DNA from: Methylomicrobium sp035916875
GTDB lineage: Bacteria > Pseudomonadota > Gammaproteobacteria > Methylococcales > Methylomonadaceae
Length of the DNA: 26,767 bases
Assembly: GCF_035916875.1 (NCBI RefSeq)
Contig: NZ_JAXUHN010000049.1
Coordinates: 1-26,767 of the forward strand
Direction: 5' to 3'
In this document: in pieces, positions 24,303 through 26,767 of the stretch
How positions within the stretch are numbered: position 1 is the stretch's first letter
Layout: the number at the start of each line of letters is the position of its first letter
The notes under the pieces: generated by a model
Told to the model about the DNA's origin: nothing
Database searches by the model: none
Seen by the model: only the letters and a program-made list of their open reading frames with translations
Made by a program: the position numbers and the translations under genes

Positions 24303-24331
24303 AGGTCGGTTTTGTGACATGATCGTGACAG
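24298..24331 (-). promoter_or_regulatory. Pho-box-like promoter of the 66-aa gene
   Basis: On the minus strand CTGTCAC-GATC-ATGTCAC (24331-24314) has two 7-bp direct repeats with an 11-bp period, the layout of a PhoB box (CTGTCAT-N4-CTGTCAC). Exactly 10 bp further lies a TATACT -10 box (24303-24298). This box-to-minus-10 distance is the one used by PhoB-activated promoters, where the box replaces the -35 element. Phosphate control is inference from this architecture. Confidence 0.5.
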
Positions 24332-24426
24332 GAAATGTGTTTATGAAGCAGTTCGAGTAGATACCTTTTGTATATAGAATTGAAGGTCTAAAAAATGGTA
24401 TGCGATGCGTACTAGAACCGCCGATC

Positions 24427-25110
24427 TTACCAGGGCAGAGTCGAACCCTCATATTTCAAAAAACCGCCGCTTTGCTGAAGCGTCGATTCCGCAATCACCC
24501 GACGCATGCCGGCCACACTAAGCTCCGCGTCGATCAACGCATTCGGTCCACCCATGTCGGTTTTGACCCAACCGGGATGCAAAACAAACACGCCGATGCC
24601 AAGATTTTTCAGATCGATCGCAAGACTCTTCATCGCCGCATTCAGCGCGGCCTTGCTGGATCGATACAAAATGCTGCCGCCGCTGCCGTTGTCGGTGATG
24701 CTGGCCATTTGGCTGCTGATCGATGCCAGCTTTTTAAGTTTGCCGCGCTGCAGATGCGGCAGGAACGCTTCGGCCATCTTGACCGGCGCCTGCGCATTGA
24801 CCAGTAAAGTTCGGGTCCACGCCGCATAATCCAGTTGCCCGAAGCCTTGGCCGGGACTGTCTCCGTACACGCCGGCGTTGTTGATCAACACATCGATTGC
24901 GGTGTCCTTCAGTTCATTCGCGAGCTTGTCGATCTGCGCAAAGTCGGCCACATCCAGCGGCAACACCCGCACATGGGCAAGGCCAGCCAGTTTGCCGGCT
25001 TTTTCCGGATGCCGGCAACAGGCCAGCACGTCCCAGCCTTCCGCCGCATATTGTTTACAAAATTCGAATCCCACGCCGCGGCTCGCGCCGGTTACTAATA
25101 CTGTAGCCAT
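24427..25110 (-). CDS. Short-chain dehydrogenase/reductase
   Basis: The 227-aa NAD(P)-dependent oxidoreductase of the classical SDR type has TGASRGVG (7-14) for the cofactor, NNAG (77-80), Ser in SISSQ (about 131-133) and the catalytic Tyr149-x3-Lys153 in YRSSK. HPGWVKTDMGG is the usual motif after the active site. The overall pattern is close to the sniffer/CsgA-like SDR branch. Substrate is not predictable. It is divergent from the sulfotransferase pseudogene. Confidence 0.93.
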   Translation of the reverse strand: MATVLVTGASRGVGFEFCKQYAAEGWDVLACCRHPEKAGKLAGLAHVRVLPLDVADFAQIDKLANELKDTAIDVLINNAGVYGDSPGQGFGQLDYAAWTRTLLVNAQAPVKMAEAFLPHLQRGKLKKLASISSQMASITDNGSGGSILYRSSKAALNAAMKSLAIDLKNLGIGVFVLHPGWVKTDMGGPNALIDAELSVAGMRRVIAESTLQQSGGFLKYEGSTLPW

Positions 25111-25219
25111 GTATGATGTGCCTTCTATGTAATTATGTGTTATGAATGAAGACGGTTATTTTTTTAATAAAGTTCTGCAGGCATGCAAATTTAGCCCGGA
25201 TTTGTATGAATGGCTTGCA

Positions 25220-25247
25220 TTGACAGGGGGGAGTCTACTCGTAAAAT
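25220..25247 (+). promoter_or_regulatory. Sigma-70 type promoter upstream of the sulfotransferase pseudogene
   Basis: A perfect TTGACA (25220-25225) and TAAAAT (25242-25247) are separated by 16 bp. The expected start near 25254 lies before ATG 25318 and 25327 but after the in-frame ATG 25210, which therefore cannot be the translation start if this promoter is used. The spacer includes a G6 run. Confidence 0.65.
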
Positions 25248-25317
25248 AGCCGCCATGCCGCAGGCTCGCGTTGATTGGTTTCAATACGGCCAGTCTATTT
25301 CGATTCAACGGAATTCA

Positions 25318-26229
25318 ATGCAATCCATGACGACAGAATATAACTCAAGTCCGGTCAAAACCCGAGAACTTCATGATCATCATTTCGATTCGACGATCTG
25401 GAACGACTTTGTCTTTCGGAACGATGACAATTATCACCTATGCCAAGTCCTGCACGACCTGGATGCAGCAGATTGTCGCGCAGCTTGTTTTCAATGGCGA
25501 TCCGAGTTTGCAGGTCGCGAAGATGTCGCCCTGGCTGGAACTGCGTGTGCCGGCCAAGGAGTCAAATTGTCCACGCTCCCGGCGCAGACGCACCGCCGAA
25601 TCATCAAGACGCATCTGCCGCTCGATGCGCTGGTTTATTCGCCCGAGGCGAAATACATCTATATCGCGCGCGACGGCCGGGATGTGGTCTGGAGTATGTA
25701 CAATCACCATGCGAATGCCAATCAGCTTTGGTACGACTTGCTCAATGATACGCCGGGCCGGGTCGGCCCGCCGATCGCACCGCCGCCCGCCGACATCCGC
25801 GACTATTGGCGCGACTGGATGGACCGGGACGGCCATCCGTTCTGGCCGTTCTGGGAAAATGTGCGCACCTGGTGGCAATACCGGCACCTGCCCAATTGCC
25901 TGTTCGTGCATTTCAACAACCTGAAGCATGACGCGCCTGACGAAATGCGCCGCATCGCCCGCTTTCTCGACATTCCGATCGACGAGTCCCGTTGGGATGC
26001 AATCGTCGAATATTGTTCGTTTGACTGGATGAAAAAGAATGCGGCGCAGAGCGTTCCATTGGGCGGCGCCTACTGGGACGGCGGCGCCGAGGTATTCATT
26101 CACAAGGGCGTGAACGGGCGCTGGAAAGATGTGTTGAGCGTGGAGGAATCGGCTGAATATGAAGCGCGGGCGGTTCGGGAGCTGGGGCGGGAATGCGCGC
26201 ATTGGCTGGCGACCGGGCAAAGCTTGTGA
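25318..26229 (+). pseudogene. Sulfotransferase family protein, doubly frameshifted
   Basis: Cytosolic-type sulfotransferases move sulfate from PAPS to an acceptor. The N-terminus (ELHDHHFDSTIWNDFVFRND) and the C-terminal two thirds (IIKTHLP, YIYIARDGRDVVWSMYNHH with the 3-prime phosphate-binding region, SVPLGGAYWDGGAEVFIHKG, GVNGRWKD) are in one frame. The segment between about 25430 and 25560 is in the next frame, where it reads IITYAKSCTTWMQQIVAQ and SPWLELRVPAKE. Restoring both shifts (extra base or two lost near 25429; one G lost near 25560) gives a protein of about 300 residues. The PAPS loop has SCTTW where SGTTW is normal. ATG 25318 or 25327 is the likely start. An intact promoter lies upstream. 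Confidence 0.85.
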
Positions 26230-26553
26230 GTCAACGTAGGATAGGTCTGGCAACAACTTTATCGTTGACCGACATATGGTCGTCGATAAGGACGATGGAA
26301 TGGTATCAAAGGAAAACGTATTACGCGATATTGAGGCTTCGAATGTCGGGCACAAAAAGCGTGCCCGACCAAGGCTAGGTTCGTAACAGGAACAGGGTGA
26401 CAATTAGTCGTCCTCTTTGAGTCGATTGCACGAGCTAAACTACCATCGAGTGTGATCTGCCAAAACCGCTCGGTCATATTTGTGTTTTATAAATGTCTCA
26501 GATACTCTAGTGGTCAATGCTGACATGAATTCATTTGTTGCGGGAGAATTAAG
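26230..26553. other. Gene-free region with palindromes
   Basis: No protein gene with family support is seen. Just after the sulfotransferase stop, GTCAACG (26230-26236) and CGTTGAC (26263-26269) form a 7-bp inverted repeat with a long loop. A REP-like hairpin follows at 26345-26369. Beyond 26400 the DNA is A/T richer and leads into the small lipoprotein frame; a TATAAA near 26488 may be promoter sequence, but no matching -35 is seen. Confidence 0.5.
26345..26369. repeat. REP-like palindrome of the GTCGGGCAC family
   Basis: GTCGGGCAC (26345-26353) and GTGCCCGAC (26361-26369) form a perfect 9-bp stem around AAAAAGC. No T-run follows on either strand. The text resembles a dispersed palindrome I recall from other gammaproteobacteria and differs from the RAYT-linked REP family at the left edge. 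Confidence 0.6.
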
Positions 26554-26679
26554 ATGAACTATCTGACAAAGCCCCAATACCTCTTTATCGCAACGCTGAT
26601 TCCCTTTCTACTTAGTTGTTCATCAGTTTCGGTAAAAACACCTAATGAACTAGTGTCTAATTGTATAAAAATACGATAG
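26554..26679 (+). CDS. Small lipoprotein frame, probably truncated by an insertion
   Basis: The 41-codon frame starts at ATG 26554 with GGAG 8 nt upstream. The product has a basic N-terminus, a hydrophobic stretch YLFIATLIPFLL and a lipobox LLSC followed by Ser-Ser, a good lipoprotein signal. Only about 20 residues follow the cysteine before TAG 26677-26679. The last codons lie in sequence that looks like the left end of the IS element on the right, so the original gene was probably longer and was cut off. A genuine small lipoprotein is the alternative. Confidence 0.5.
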   Translation: MNYLTKPQYLFIATLIPFLLSCSSVSVKTPNELVSNCIKIR

Positions 26680-26688
26680 ATATATAAT

Positions 26689-26707
26689 CCTCTGAAAATT
26701 ACAGAGG
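26689..26707 (+). promoter_or_regulatory. Hairpin covering the transposase ribosome-binding site
   Basis: CCTCTG (26689-26694) and CAGAGG (26702-26707) form a 6-bp stem. The Shine-Dalgarno AGAGGAG of the transposase (26704-26710) overlaps the second arm, so mRNA reading in from outside would hide it. Such sequestration is a known way for IS elements to limit transposase made from external promoters. Confidence 0.5.
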
Positions 26708-26715
26708 AGTTATCG

Positions 26716-26767
26716 ATGGGGCGTATTGCTAAGGTGGTTAAGTTGAGCCAACAGGAGCGCGTAGAGT
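26716..26767 (+). CDS. Transposase N-terminus, IS630-like (partial)
   Basis: Only the first 17 codons are present: MGRIAKVVKLSQQERVE. A start of this type (M-x-R-I-A, hydrophobic, then L-S/T-x-x-E-R) is common in IS630-family transposases. AGGAG lies 7 nt before ATG 26716. The frame is open at the window edge. Family assignment from so few residues is tentative. Confidence 0.45.
   Translation, partial: MGRIAKVVKLSQQERVE

Larger units (their letters stand above)
26651..26767 (+). mobile_element. Left end of an IS630-like insertion sequence (partial)
   Basis: From a TA dinucleotide at 26651 the sequence becomes A/T rich, followed by a hairpin and a transposase start. IS630-family elements insert at TA and duplicate it. 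The right end is outside the window, so terminal inverted repeats and target duplication cannot be checked, and the exact left boundary is a guess. Confidence 0.45.

Noticed and set aside
25438..26403. 321-codon minus-strand frame opposite the sulfotransferase
   Set aside because: Considered because the plus-strand gene is broken, but its translation has no family motif, while the plus strand has clear sulfotransferase blocks.

Overview
The window looks like chromosomal DNA of a gammaproteobacterium with moderately high GC, rich in REP-like palindromes. Gene order from dsbD through aroQ-accB-accC-prmA-DUF3426 to dusB-fis-purH-purD follows the order I recall from Pseudomonas and relatives. Protein texture and accessory genes would fit Methylococcales (methanotrophs), but the sequence shows nothing decisive for that, so the assignment is inference.

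Layout. 1-1186: a repeat-rich edge with a large inverted repeat, a terminator, and a frameshifted REP-associated tyrosine transposase (RAYT) flanked by three near-identical REP palindromes. 1187-5447 (minus strand): dusB-fis-purH-purD, covering tRNA dihydrouridylation, a nucleoid protein and purine synthesis. 5647-9159 (minus): prmA, a zinc-ribbon DUF3426 membrane protein, the rRNA methyltransferase rlmI, and a tightly coupled cysteine-rich pair (64-aa metal-binding protein plus 186-aa membrane protein). The last three genes lie between the conserved neighbours DUF3426 and dusB. 9342-11586 (minus): aroQ-accB-accC, shikimate synthesis and the first step of fatty-acid synthesis. 11742-14787 (minus): cutA-dsbD-tlpA-like, a periplasmic thiol-reduction operon whose DsbD carries two N-terminal alpha domains.

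14889-22658 (mostly plus): fxsA, a convergent DUF2892 gene, uvrD, an M48 lipoprotein protease, then dapC-dapD, a terminator, and a second unit of an 80-aa acidic protein, an ArsC/YffB-like protein and dapE. Together dapC, dapD and dapE supply the succinylase branch of diaminopimelate/lysine synthesis.

22701-26767 is accessory: a protein with an internal J domain, a 66-aa orphan gene with its own terminator and a Pho-box-like promoter, an SDR oxidoreductase, a sulfotransferase pseudogene behind an intact sigma-70 promoter, and at the right edge a small lipoprotein reading frame that runs into what looks like an IS630-type element.

The most interesting items are the REP/RAYT unit, the DsbD with a duplicated alpha domain, the cysteine-rich pair, the Pho-box orphan gene, and the decayed sulfotransferase. 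No tRNA, rRNA or CRISPR array was seen. All calls come from reading the sequence and remembered family motifs; no database search was run.
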